A stretch of DNA of 64,000 bases from Parasponia andersonii (Eukaryota; Streptophyta; Magnoliopsida; Rosales; Cannabaceae), in assembly GCA_002914805.1 (NCBI GenBank), contig JXTB01000032.1:727363-791362 (forward strand). Direction: 5' to 3'. Position numbers and translations under genes: made by a program. This document shows, one piece after another, positions 1 to 12,690 of this stretch. Below the pieces are notes generated by a model. It saw only the letters and a list, made by a program, of their open reading frames with translations. It searched no databases and was not told the origin of the DNA. The stretch's first letter is position 1. The number at the start of each line of letters is the position of its first letter.

Positions 1-3000
1 AAACACCAACACTATTCACATAAGTGTGTCTATGTAGGGTTGTCTGACAAGTCGTCCGCTAAGTGATACTGAAAGATACATCTATGTAGGCAATGGCAAC
101 ATAGCTATTAGCAGCAATAGGTCCATTTAGGTTGCAATTAGGTATCAATTTATTTTTGGATTTGGAAGAGACATTTGCTGTACCGTCATTTAGACAAAAT
201 TTAATTTCTATTTTAGTTTTGGATAAATCTAATTATTCTTGCTAATTTGAAAATAATAAATTTAGTCTTTTCTAAAATTCAAATATTATTATGACTAGTA
301 CTTTGATTGATAACCTATATAAAATAGATACTATTATCTTAATTAATGAAACTTTTTATGTCGAGAAATGAGGTACAATACATAAAACCATTGAGAATTC
401 CACTATGTTATAGCACAAGCGATTAGAACATATCTCTAAATAGAGAATACAACATCTTGCGTCAAATGAAATTCTTGACTCACTTGACCTCATAGACTTC
501 AAAGTTTGTGTTGAGTGTATTAAAGGTAAATAGACAAATGTACGTAAATTGGGTGCTTATCAGAGTTTCGGTGTCTTAGAACTGATACATACTGATATCT
601 GCAATCCATTTCCTACAGCTTCATGGAATGGCCAACAGTATTTTATCACGTTCATAGATGATTACTCTCACTATAAATACCTATATTTAATTCATGAGAA
701 GTCATAATTCTTGGATGTATTTAAAGCTTTCAAAGTCAAAGTTAACAATCAATTCAACAAGAAAATTAAAGCCATCAAATCCAATCGTGGTGGTGAATAC
801 TACAGTAGGTATAATAGATCTAGAACAACATCTAGGACCCTTTACCAGTACCTAAATAAATATGAAATCGTCCTACAATACACAATACTGAGAAAACTTA
901 GCATGAATGGTATTGCTGAGTAATGAAACTGAACACTTAAGGACATGGTGAGGAGTGTGATTAGTCATTATTCCTTATCTGAATCACTTTGGGGAGAAGC
1001 ACTTAAGACTGCAGTTTATATACTTAACAGAGTACTTAGCAAATCAGTAACTAAATCCCCATATGAACCTATGGACAAGCAAGAAAGCCTAGTATTAGGT
1101 ACTTACATATTTAGGATTGTCTAGCTGAGACAAAGCCATACAAAGTCACATGAAAATAATTTGGATTCAAAACTAATAAGTTGTTATTTTGTTAGCTTCG
1201 CTGAAAGATCAAGAAGTTTCAAATTCTATGATCAATCTAACAAGTCCTTTTTCGAGATAGGTAATGCGAGATTTCTTGAGAATATTAAGATAGAGGATGG
1301 GGGAAAATAAGGCAAAGAATATTGTCTTTGAGGAGAAATTCGTTTATCTTTCTACAATTGCTATTAAAAGTGATCAGACTCCTTTGCCTAACATTATTCA
1401 AAAAGTAAATCCAGAAATTCAAGATAATATTTCACAACTCTCTGTCCCACATATGAAAGTTTCTCCTAAATAGCAACTTTAACAACCTCAAAAGGAAGTG
1501 CCATTAAGGAAATCTATAAGAGAAAGGAGAAACACGATTCCAGATCATTATATCATCTATCTCCTAGAATATAAGTTTGATATGGGAGTGGAAAATAATC
1601 CAATTAATTTCACTCAAGCTAAACAAAGTTCAAAATCCTAACAGTGGATCATTGCCATAAAAGGATGAGATGAAATCCATGAAAGATAATAACATTTGGG
1701 AACTCATCGAACTGCCAATAGAAAAGAAACTCATTGGTTATAAATAGATTTTTAAAATCAAAAGAGATTCTAAAGGCAATATCGAGATATATAAGGCTCA
1801 TCTACTAACCAAAAGTTTCGCTCAGAAAGAAGATATTGACTATAAAGAAACTTTCTCTCCAGTTTCTTCGATAGACTCTTTCAGAATTATTATGGTACTA
1901 GTAGTTTATTTTGATTTAGAGCTACACCAGATGGATATAAAGACTGCGTTTCTCAGTGGTGATATTAAGGAAACGATTTATATGGTACAGCCTAAAAACT
2001 TTATAACTGGAGATCCAAAATCTATAGTCTATAAACTAAAGAAATCCATATATAGTCTCAAACAAACATCCTGTCAATAGTATTATAAGTTCCATGAAGC
2101 TATTTTCTTATTCGATTTTGAGAAAAATTCGATAGATGGATGTATATATCACAAATTCAGTGGGAGAAATGTATCTTTCTAGTGTTATATGTCGATGACA
2201 TACTTTTGGCAAGTAACGATATAGGCTTATTGCACGAAGCTAAGAGATTTCTTTCAAACAAATTTCAGATGAAAAATATTGAGGATACCTCTTTTGTATT
2301 AAGGATAAAATACATTGAGATCGCTCTCATGGTATTCTTAAGTTATCATAAAAGAGCTATATCAAAAAGGTATTCGATAGATTTGGCATGAGCAAATGTG
2401 CTGCCCTAGGAGATACACCCATTGCAAAGAGTAATAAATTCAGTCTCATTCAATGCCCTAAGAATGAGTTTGAAGCTAAAAAAATATAAAAGATCCCTTA
2501 TGCATCTGTAGTAAGGAGTCTGATGTATGCTAAGGTGTGTAAGCATCTAGATATAGTGTACATAATTGAAAAGCTAGACAGATATTTAAGCAACCTTAAT
2601 ATGGATCACTGGATATAACAAAAAGGGTTTTACGATATTTACAGAGAACAAAAGAATACATACTCACTTATTGAAGATCTGATCATTTGGAGATCATAGT
2701 GTATTCTGACTCCAATTATGCTGGATGCTTAGATAGTAAGAAATCCACTTCAGGCTATATTTATCTGCTTGCCAGAGAAGCTATATCATAGGAAAGTGTT
2801 AAGCAGATACTCACAGCTTCTTCCACCATAGAGGTAGAGTTCATAGTTTATCATGAGGCATCGAATCAAGGAATATGACTGCAAAATTTTATTACAGGGC
2901 TACGAATAGTCAATGGCATTGAAAAGCCACTGAAAATTTATTGTGATAATAAAGTCGTTGTTCTATATTACAATAACAACAGAAGTTTGTCAAAGTCTAA

Positions 3001-3180
3001 ACACATAGACATTAAGTTTCTAGTTGTTAAAGAAAGAGTTCAAAGTCACCTAGTGTTTATAGAACATATCAACACTAACTCTATATTGGCAAATCTACTT
3101 ACCAAATGTCTAACACCTAAAGTGTTTTATGAGCACACTGCTTATATGGGTATTGTGCTATTTAAAGATATTCAGAATTA
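1..3180 (+). pseudogene. Decayed Ty1/copia retrotransposon polyprotein (window starts inside it)
   Basis: This is a broken copia-type polyprotein read left to right in all three + frames, with many stops and frameshifts. Domain order is seen directly. About 40-530 gives protease-spacer and pre-integrase text ending in a zinc-finger-like C-x2-C before KGK. About 570-950 gives the integrase core, with HTDI, then FIDDYS, then NRGGEYY. About 1670-2400 gives reverse transcriptase, with QMDIKTAFL and the YVDD box followed by ILLASND. About 2690-3180 gives RNase H ending in SKSKHIDIK and LTKCL. Integrase before reverse transcriptase is the copia order; gypsy elements have the reverse. The gag region and 5' LTR lie outside the left edge. 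No frame is open for more than about 85 codons, so it cannot move by itself. Confidence 0.9.
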
Positions 3181-3651
3181 GTATGAGTTAGATTTTATAA
3201 GTTCTCTTATGATAGACATATTTATTATTTGATATCAATAAAGTGATAGTTTTTTCTTTTATACTCTGAATTTATATTTTATTTTCTTTCTATGTGTTAC
3301 TTTGCATAAAATGAAAGACTAAAATTGATTCGGTAGAATCATAAAGTATGACCAAATAGAAATAGGTATGTAAGATTACTTTTTGTGTAATTTCTATGTC
3401 ATACATCTATACTTGATTTGTGTCCTTATGTGTATTGATTAAGTAAGTATTGATGAGTTTAGTTTTCTACCTAAGTGCAATGAAGGCTACTTTGGTTTTA
3501 TGTTGATATATAAGATGGTTTAGATTATCTTAAGAAGTAATTTCTTAACAGACAGCAATAAAGTGCGTACTCCAGTTTTTATTATATAATTATCTCAGGA
3601 AAAACTCATGTAACCCAAATAAGAGATTGTTGAATTATATATATACATATA

Positions 3652-3881
3652 GGCACCAATCTGATAGTTTTTTTTTTTTTTACCTACACATAAGTATCAT
3701 ATTGGCCAATGGAAATTTATCATGCATATTTTTTTATTGTAAAAAATAAAAGACAAAAATAGTATTAATAATGTACGTCTTTTCATGTACTTCATTATAA
3801 CTGTTGGATCACTATTAGATGATGATCTAATGGTAAAAAGAAAATACCTATACATAGGTAAAAAAACACCTACTGGATTGG

Positions 3882-3883
<2 letters not shown>
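3652..3883. mobile_element. Micron-like MITE, full copy 1, nested in copia remnant
   Basis: This 232-bp noncoding element starts GGCACCAATCTGATAG and ends CTACTGGATTGGC. The two ends are imperfect terminal inverted repeats of about 40 bp, each with a T- or A-run next to ACCTA. It has (TA)n sequence on both sides, short on the left and about 21 units on the right. A second copy at 62363-62602 shares its whole length, and a third copy at 62615-62736 holds only its second half. Terminal structure and (TA)n flanks resemble the Micron family described in rice; homology to that family is not shown. Confidence 0.75.

Positions 3884-3925
<42 letters not shown>
3884..3925. repeat. (TA)n microsatellite
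   Basis: About 21 perfect TA units, directly abutting the right end of the MITE copy at 3652-3883. Confidence 0.95.
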
Positions 3926-3928
<3 letters not shown>

Positions 3929-4386
3929 AATAAGTAGGCTACAAATTTTTTAAATAACAATTATATATATTAGGGTTGTCTGATAAGTGGAGTCATTAAG
4001 TGATCTACTCATAGGCTCAGAAAATTATCAATAAAGTATGGACTGTGTAATATGTGATTAGCCAATACTGGACTAATAAGGAATGATAGAGTTTATAGTG
4101 GTTGCTAATATATAAGGACATAACTATTAGGGTTTTGGTTCCCAAGCCAAATAAAATGTACGCTCTTCTTCTCTGCCTCTATTGAAAAAGAGATATCTCA
4201 TTGAGTATACATAGAGTATTCTGGCTGTGAAAGACCTTCTATCCTCAGCCTCTAATTAATACATCGCTTCTGTTTACATGATCACATCCTTTGTTGTTTA
4301 ACACAATAGATCTAGGTTAGTCATGGATTTTTTCTTCACAAATCTTTTCGTGACAATTTGGCATGACAGATTCTAGGATTGTATTT

Positions 4387-6912
4387 TGTCACGACCCAAA
4401 TCCCAGGACAGTGGCAGAAGGAGAATTTTGCTAGAATTGGAAATTCCTTAATTAATAAAGAAAAAGTTTTAAGAGTTTCGATTTTTTTTTTTAAATGGCA
4501 CGATAAATAAAATATTTGGAATTCCAACTAGTGAGCCTACCCCACAGTTCACAGTCACCAATAAACATAGACTAAATAATTTAGAACAACCAAATTCAAA
4601 TAATTAAAAGAGCATCACCATTCACACCTCAATATCAAACTAGTGTGGCATATACATTTTATAGACATAATCAAGTAGCATAATCCATTTATTTAACAAG
4701 ACTTAAACACAAGTCTGAAATCCGTACCCCTAACATTACTAAGTCATGAACTACGGATAAAAGATAATCCTTAATCCGCTTGTTGATCATCAATGTCACA
4801 CTAGACATCATCTGTAGAGAGAGTAGAGGGGTGAGCATACAATGCTTAGTAAGTTACCCAATTTCCCTTTTTGGGAAAGTTCTTTTATAATTCTCAAAAC
4901 ACTTGCATGGTTAGTAATACTAGAAAATATTTTTATAAATATTAAGCTTTCAAAACATATATAGAAAACCATGCTAAAACCAAAATTAGATATCCAGGTC
5001 AAAACACATAGAAAATCATAATAAAACAAATATAACTTCACATCACATAAATCAACACTTCACATGAGCTCTCGCCATCTCATCACAATTAGAGCAACTC
5101 ATACTACATGTACTAAGTGCTCCATGCCTGACATCTATCTCTAGAAACTGGAGAGATACCCATGTGTCTAATCCTACCGAAGCGGAGGGGCACCAAATGC
5201 CTATACTTACCGAGTAGAGATAGTCAGAAAACAAACTCCGCGCGAGTTTATGAGCTCTCACTGAAGGCGGGTACACTAGTCCGCCTACTACAACGCCGTG
5301 ATGTCTAAGATGACTCTCATGTATGATCGTATGAAATGTGCAATATGTGGAGTCTCAAACAACCATACAATAGTTTAATATTCTAGACATGCTCTGATTT
5401 TTAAATAAAAATCCATTTTATACTTAAAAATCCAAAATACTCTTCCTAAGATTTAATCAAATCCCAAGATTAAAACTAATACAAAATCATACATAGAATA
5501 TCCAGAGTAGTCCACAATGTTTCACAAGTTCATAGTTCATTAAAATAATTATTCAAATAATTTAATTTAATAAAATCATGAAATTTCATTTTTTAGAATA
5601 ATTTTCAATTTTAATGAAAAATAATAGAAAATAAGGAAATTGAATCCCCTACCTCGAAATAGTAATTACGCTGAGTTGACGACACTAAAAAAGTCCTCTG
5701 TCGATCAGCTGCTTGTTCAGACGGTCGTTTCCGAATTCTAAAATGTTCACTTGAAAAAGTAAATTTTCAAACAGAGCCTCAGATTGAGAAATGGATGTCA
5801 CCATTGAATTCAAAGCACCCAAAACTGTTGGATTAGATATAAAGTTTGTCAAAAATAGGTTCTGGTACGGAACCGACCTGTGGCATGTAAAGCGTTACAA
5901 TTCATGAGCTATTTTCTCAATTTTCGTGCCAATTCAGAAAATAGTGATTTTCTATATCAAAATTCATGTCCCGACCTCACTGAGTCCAAATTCGAAGTCA
6001 GAACTCAGTTTTGAGATCCCGAGCATTAAATGTGCTCAAAAATCCGAAAATTATAAAAATACCACATTTTGAAAATAATTAGAAAAATGCCACTTTTTCA
6101 TATCAATAATTAACAATCTTCCGGTTACTGTTTCAACACTTCAAAATTATGAGATTTCATGTTTCAATCTCCTCTTTCACGTGGTATAATTTCTTGGTCA
6201 AAATAACTCAATTCCAAAATAATTAGAAAAATACCACAAAAATTTAATATTACAAAAGTGCTACAGTAACCAACTTCTCACCAGAGCCGAGTTAGAGGCC
6301 GAAAGTGGTCGGAGATAAAACCTAACGTCGAGACAAGTTTACCGGTGGTGATGGCGAGTTGATGAGACGTCGGAGGAAGAAATGGCAGTGAAAAACAGTG
6401 GCAGTGACTTCGGGCGATCTTTTCTCCGGCCAGAAGCGACAGTTCACGGCGGCAATACCCGGTGGTTCCGGTCAAGGCGGGCCAGCACATTAGGCATGGC
6501 AGTGGCTGGTGGCGCACCGGTAAATAGTAACAAAGAGTGGGTTTAATGACCTTTTCGAAGAAGAAGAAGAAAAGTGGGGGTTTTTATGCAATTTTTAGAA
6601 ACTATTGGTAGTGGGACATACATCAATACCTGATTAGACGGAAAAAAGTTTCTGAAATTCCATTTTGGCTACAAATTTTAAAAAGATTCTTTCACTTTAG
6701 TCCTTCCTTAATTACATTTTTATCCCCGTTGGTAATTTCTTTTTCACTTCTCCTATAAGTGCACCTAGACTTTATTTTGTCTAGGTTCAACACGAATGAT
6801 TTAATTTGAAATATTTTTAGATTTTCATTTAATTAATCCAAAATTTTAAAATTACCATAATACCCTTGAATTAAAATTACTTAATTACCCTTACAAAATT
6901 TAGGATTTTACA
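4387..6912 (-). mobile_element. Solo LTR of a gypsy (Tekay/Del-like) retrotransposon, 2526 bp
   Basis: The + strand reads TGTCACGACCCAAATCCC at the left end and GGATTTTACA at the right end, so both ends are TG...CA. Read on the minus strand it starts TGTAAAATCC and ends GGTCGTGACA, the usual termini of plant Tekay/Del chromovirus LTRs. The five bases before it (4382-4386) and after it (6913-6917) are both TATTT, an exact target-site duplication. No internal domains or second LTR are present, so this is a solo LTR left by recombination. The short open frames inside it are not genes. A shorter relative lies at 19145-20091 in the same orientation. Confidence 0.8.
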
Positions 6913-6917
6913 TATTT

Positions 6918-9900
6918 AGTTTAATAATCCGTTATGCATAGCCAAAAAAAAATACCTTAAATATGATTTTTTGTAATTTTAATTATATTTTTTGGCTTGT
7001 GCAAAATTATACATCTATATTTTAAATCTCTATGAATTTGTACATTGTACATATAAGTTGACTTACAAATTTCTCACTAAATATATGGATTAAGGATATC
7101 TTATTTTTGCTTATTAAAATAAAAAATCTATTGAAAATAATTTAAAACAATTATGATAAATCATCCAATTTGTATACATAAGTTATAAATTTGCAGAGAT
7201 TTGAAATGTGGAAGTATTAATTTATACAAGCCAGAAAAACATAATTAAATTTACAGAAATATTATACTTCAGGATTTTAAAAAAAATAAATAAACCTGCA
7301 AATTAATGGTATCTCGACCTTAGATTTTACACATAACAAAAGGTTACTACCTACGTAGATCGGAGAAAGAAAGCATGCGTGGAAAGTGATGGACGTAGCT
7401 TAGGGTGCACGATGTAAGAAATAGAAATAACAATTCAATATTCATATTTTGGCATATGGTGGTAGATATTATTATAGCACGTGAGGTGATAGCTATAGAT
7501 TTTAACCCAAAAAAAAATAGAAATCTAATATCATACAAACACAAAATGCAGTAGAAACAATAAGATCATATTTCTAAAATTAGAAGGAAAAAAATCTACC
7601 TCTTGCAAAGCATGTCGGCGGAAGAATAATATAGGTTATCCTACTCCAAGTCTTCCAGACTATGACCCATTTTCTATACCGTACTCGATGCGTGGTCACC
7701 TTGTACGTTACAAAAGAAATTATTGAAACTCATAAATAAGAAATTAAAAACTAACACAATAATTAAAAAAAAATTCTTATCACTTAGTTTTTAAATTAAT
7801 TTGTGTGATTTTCCTTCCTATCTAGAGAATTATGATTACCCAAAATTCTCAAAAAAAAAACTGTACGCTCTTATTTTTCTTGGAAAATTATTTTTCTCTA
7901 GGTACAAAAGAAAATTCTCGTTTTGAAATTTTACTTTTTCTCCGTACCAAAAAATTCCTAGACATTTTCCATTTTAAAGCTATTTTTCTAATAGGGTTTA
8001 GGGTTTCCAGATTCAATGTATCACAACAATCTCTTATTAGTAGAATTGCTCTACACGTTTTTTGTTATATATATTCTTTGCAAAAAATTCTGTGTAACAT
8101 TTTATAAAGGTGTATTTTCAAATTTCAAAATACTTTCTAATATTATTTAATTCCTTAGATAGTTAGAAATTAATTCAAATAAATATATATCCTTTATTTA
8201 TCCAGATTTCTTAATTCAAATTAAGAAACTAAATAAAATATATTTATTTCTATTATCTTGACAGTTACCAAATAAAATTGATTAACACAAAATAATACAT
8301 ACAGATTTTTACCGATAGACTATCTATTTGAATTTTATTCCAGATTATTTTTTTATAATAATTTAGAATTTCTAAAATTTAAATAATCCATCTTATAATT
8401 AAATTGTAAATCCCATTTAATAAGACTCCATTACACGCTTGACATTGTGCCTCACAGCATAGTGTCACACGTTTATGCAAAGTTATTGGGCCAGGCTTGA
8501 GTAGTCTTGGGCTTGTGAGGCCCAACTCTTAGTTCTTTTCCATCAATTGGACTTGTAGCGATGCAACCGAATTTACGGGCTAGTCCGAAGATCTTTGAGC
8601 TCATAAAATAGTGGTTCATATAATTGTACCTTAAATTAAAGGGCCCAATTGTAAATTCTAAATCTACTCTACTAAAAGATTAGAATTGTACTCCATTATT
8701 AAATTGTATTTTTACGGATATTATCACACTAATAATAATTAACTCATGCTACATTGATATCTATACTTTAATCTTTTGTACTATTTTATAATTAAATTGA
8801 CGTCTCAACTATCTAATTAATTTAATTATATTTTATTTCTCGACTCTTACTAGCTTTCTCTAATGATCATGTTCAACATATTAATTAAATATATTAACAC
8901 ACTTTAGTTAGAGAATTCTATGATCAAGTATCAAAAACCTATCAAAAGATATATATGTACAAATTCTATATTATCAATCTATAAGTATCACTATCCATAA
9001 ATACCTCCTACTAAGTTACTAAGAATATTAACCCCTCACTTAGAGTTGCACCCTTTAGTAATTCAAATGTTGTAATATAAACAAACATGAACTTGTAATT
9101 AACTTAGAATTCAGAATAAAATATTATCGATACCAAGTGAGATTTAATACGTCTGACAATTATTTGATGTCTATTAAATCTCATAATTGATCTGTTCAAT
9201 GTAGTCTAACTAATTAGTAAATGTATACGTAATTAAGACAAATTGCTCAATGAATTTACAATAGTTAAAATAAAGAGTCTAAATTTATTTTATTAACTAC
9301 GAACAATTTTATTTATTTACAAAATAACTTGTGTCGATATCTTCTATAAATCTACCCCATAATCACAAAAATACATATTATATAATTGAATAGACTTTTA
9401 CTTAATCATACATATGCAATAGATATAATGAAAATATCTAACAAATTTTATTAATTTTAGAAAATATTTATTATATGATGGAATATATTTTGAAGAACGT
9501 ACATTCCCAATATATAAAAAATGAATAAAACTATTTTAGCTAATATTTTTTTTTCAGTTATAGATTTACATGGATATTGATCAATCCGTTTGCAAGCACC
9601 TCCCAAACTTCATCTATACTGAAGTCTAAAATTGACCAAATTTATTATTATTTTTTGAGAAAATTGTGGCAAAAGTTCTTTTTTTTCGTCGAAATTTATA
9701 CTTATATACCTAATCTTTTTTTTATGATAATAATATCTTCTGTTCAAATTTTGTTACAAAGAATAAATTTTTCTATTAAGTACCATCATAGAGAACACAT
9801 GTCACCTCTTGATGTATTAAGCTATTTTCAAAAATGTAAAAAGGTTATGAAAAATTGGGAAAATGAAAATAAATAAAATAAAATCAGAAAAAAATGAAGA

Positions 9901-10440
9901 AAGGAGTTAATGAAAAAAATCGAATAAAAAATTAAAACCCAAAAAATACCTCTTCTTCTCCACACAGCCTCTCTTTGTGGAATCCTTCGTCTCCAAAATC
10001 CACCATATTACAAAAATGGAAATTAAAAAAAATGAAATTAAACATTACAGAATATTTACTTTCTTTTCTACTTTTCATATCACAAAATATTTTGAATATT
10101 TTGGGAAATAAAAGGAAATTAAACACACCAAATGGATTAAGAGCAAGGACTTGTAAAAACAATCTTGAATTTTTCCAGAACACGCAATGGCTGATAAGAG
10201 AAAATGACTGGAAATAAAAGTGAACATAAATAGAATGCAAAAATAGAGCAGAGATAAATCAGTTTGAAGAAAATAGCTTCACGGTGAAAGACCAATTAAG
10301 AGGAGGTGGGGGAAAAAAGAAAAGAAGGAAATTTAATGGGTTATTGAAGGAAAAGAAATGATAAGTATAAGAAAAATAAAATAAAATACAAAACAAGGGT
10401 AGAGAAAAGATTATAAGCTTAGCTTCGAAACCTGCAGTGC
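6918..10440. other. Gene-free AT-rich stretch
   Basis: No supported gene. Open frames at 7347-7544, 7832-8107, 9577-9876 and 9932-10240 are rich in Phe, Ile, Lys and Asn, as expected from AT-rich noncoding DNA, and show no domain. A more complex part at about 8430-8660 (GGGCTTGTGAGGCCCAAC) and 8840-9480 may be an old retrotransposon remnant, but no coding motif was found in it. Confidence 0.6.
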
Positions 10441-10522
10441 TCTTTCTGATTTTTAGAATGCAATCATCGCAATGTAAGTGTATCTCGAAGACCATGGTAA
10501 TGGGGTGGGTTATCGGGTTCAC
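10441..10522 (-). pseudogene. Exon-sized fragment resembling an HMA (heavy-metal-associated) domain
   Basis: Minus-strand translation contains PITMVFEIHLHCDDC followed by ILKIRKSTAGFE. This matches the start of the HMA domain of plant HIPP metallochaperone-like proteins, where a hydrophobic strand leads to HCxxC and then a KKIRK-like helix. The CxxC pair that would bind metal is C-D-D-C here. A donor-like site (CAG then GTTTCG) follows AGCACTGCAG. No matching second half of the domain and no isoprenylation tail were found on either side, so it is taken as a gene fragment. It may instead be a chance or captured exon. Confidence 0.4.
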
Positions 10523-10819
10523 TTTCTATCAAAAAAATTATTTATTATTTTGTTTTTATTTAATATATTCATTATATTCCAAAAATACTCTTTTTTATTT
10601 CGTGCATTCCTTATTTTATTGTACGAAAAAAGCAAAGGTAGAGCCAAAGCTATTATTAAACCAAATTTTATTATGTTTATTTTTCTTTTTAAATTCTAAG
10701 TTCTTTTCTTTTATTTTTTGTGTATAATTACCTATGTCATGTTATTTTTATTTACTGTTTCTTCTTTTCATCTATTTTAATTTTCTCAATTAAATATCAA
10801 AATTTTGTCGTATTCTCTC

Positions 10820-11085
10820 TCCCTACTAAGTCCAAATATATTTCCTATATCTAAATTCTAATATACATATATATATATATATATACATACATATCATAAT
10901 TTAATTTTTTTTTGGTTGCTATTTTTGTTTTTCTCTCTCTCTTTACATATATGATATATATATATAATATTAAAAGTATTGAACACCCACTAAGTCCAAA
11001 TATGTTTCCTATTTCTAAATTCTAATATATATGTATATATATATATTTCATAATTTAATTTTTTCGTTGCTGTTTTTATTTTTTA
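10820..11085. repeat. Two diverged direct copies of an AT-rich unit
   Basis: CACTAAGTCCAAATATGTTTCC at 10988 repeats the text beginning near 10826 (ACTAAGTCCAAATATATTTCC). Both copies continue through a TA-rich stretch, TCATAATTTAATTTTTT and GTTGCT. The period is about 160 bp. Nothing coding is visible. Confidence 0.8.
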
Positions 11086-12050
11086 AAATCTCGTTTATTA
11101 TATATATTTCATAAATTATGGTGACATTTTTTCTCAATTTGTTAATCAAAAATTATATATTATTGTCCTTAAAAAAATTGCATATTTTTATGATTTTTAA
11201 GAATAGAAAAAATATCCTCCTTCTAATGTTTATGTGATTTCATAGGTTTTTTTTTTTTTTTTTCCTCGTGTACTGCTAGCATTCTCACCTTATAAATACA
11301 ATAGAAGTATTTAATTCTCATAGACTATCTTTTTTGATAATTCTAATTAGGCTAAAATTATTACTAATATTATGAACGTTATTAGAACCAATTATTGATC
11401 GATTTAGAACTTTCCATTATATTTTTCAAAAGAATATCACTTATTACATATGTATGATATTAAATATTTAATATATGTTTGTTTTTGTATAGGTTTGCCA
11501 ATTATATCAAATTTATCCAACTTAAATTTTTTTTTGTTTCGGCTAACTTAAATTTTTTTTTTTGGTTTTTGGTTTATTCAACTCAAGGTTAGTTAATTTT
11601 TTCAGTTCATCAAATTTTTTACACCGCTATCATTTTCTTTAACATTTTTTAATTGTGAAAAATCTCCTTTTCCCTTTTATTTCCCTCTTTAACATAGTGA
11701 TTCAGTTTTTAAACAATAATATTTTTTGATAAAATTACCAATTTTATTTTCTTAAAATATAAATAAAATGCTAAATGACAAATACATCATTTAAAAACTG
11801 CTATTTGTGACAATAACTCCAAAGAAAGTGTAGGATTGCCCCACAAGAAATAGCCCACAGAAAATCCAGCCCAACCCAATACTGTTTCGGCCTTAACAAG
11901 TTCGTTTCCTTTTGGGCTTCATATAAAATTCCAGACCCAAAAGTACCAAAAATTGAAAATCCGCTAATTTTTTTTTGAAAAATTCCAGGATTCACTTAGA
12001 AAAATATGACTTTAAAACTTTAATAATATTTTAGTAAATATTTAGACAAC
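11086..12050. other. AT-rich stretch, no gene seen
   Basis: Long T-runs and low complexity. A more complex segment at 11810-11960 (open frame on the minus strand, 64 codons) shows no recognisable domain. Confidence 0.6.
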
Positions 12051-12092
12051 TACCACTTCATCTATAAAATTGGCATTTTTTAACCGTATTCG

Positions 12093-12162
12093 AGGTAACT
12101 AATTGGGCAACTTGGGATAGCCAATTTAGGTAACTAATTGGGCAACTTGGGATAACCAATTT
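12093..12162. repeat. 35-bp tandem duplication
   Basis: Two adjacent copies of a 35-bp unit starting AGGTAACTAATTGGGCAAC, differing by one base. It sits inside an AT-rich repeat (about 11990-12310) that resembles segments near 49750-50030 and 56260-56470. Confidence 0.9.
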
Positions 12163-12550
12163 AGTTGTTTGAAGTAACTTGGTTAAGTTATCTGAGGTAA
12201 TTTGAATGATAGCTTTAAACGTTTCATCAATTAATAAAAGTTGTACTTTTCTAAATAGTTTCAAAAGTGATATTATTCTAATTAAAATCCAGGATTTTTC
12301 AATTGTTTAAAAAATTACCATAAAAAAAAAATCAAGTTTCCTCTTTCTTTTTGAGTATTTATTAGAAATGACATTTTTTTTAGATTAACTTAAATATGTT
12401 ACTTTTTTTACACCTATTTAATAAATGTCCATTTCATTTCATTTTGATAAATGTCCATTTCATTTCATTTTGATAAAAAGTAAAATAATGTTTTAAAAAA
12501 TTAATCAATTTTCAAAAAATAATTCAACATATTTTGATATACTAAATATG

Positions 12551-12690
12551 AAAAACGGTTATTTCTTAATTCGAATTCAAAATTTGGCTATTTTTTAATG
12601 GTGTTTGAAAAACGTCCGTTTTGCAAACTATGGTGCAAAATTCAGCCAAATGGCCCAATTTTGGATTCAAGTTTAAGAATGATCGTTTTT
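12551..12690. mobile_element. 140-bp foldback (palindromic) element
   Basis: The left arm AAAAACGGTTATTTCTTAA... is matched by the reverse complement of the right arm, which ends TTAAGAATGATCGTTTTT. The arms are about 45 bp with a few mismatches. This is a hairpin-forming MITE-like structure; no clear target duplication was found. Confidence 0.6.

Larger units (their letters stand above)
3181..4330 (+). mobile_element. 3' noncoding part and probable 3' LTR of the copia remnant
   Basis: The sequence follows the RNase H end directly and has no reading frame. At 4121-4160 a promoter-like stretch of plant copia LTR type is seen (ataagg, then TAGGGTTTTGGTTCC and an AATAAA-like string). The text near 3970-4015 resembles the first 70 bases of the window, which read as coding there, so that resemblance may be chance. 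LTR ends could not be fixed because the 5' LTR is outside the window. A MITE and a (TA)n tract interrupt it at 3652-3925. Confidence 0.5.

Noticed and set aside
5052..6517. Minus-strand frames of 74 and 79 codons
   Set aside because: They lie inside the solo LTR (4387-6912) and show no protein domain.
9932..10240. Overlapping open frames on both strands (102 and 80 codons)
   Set aside because: Composition is typical of AT-rich noncoding DNA, with Phe- and Lys-rich text and no domain.
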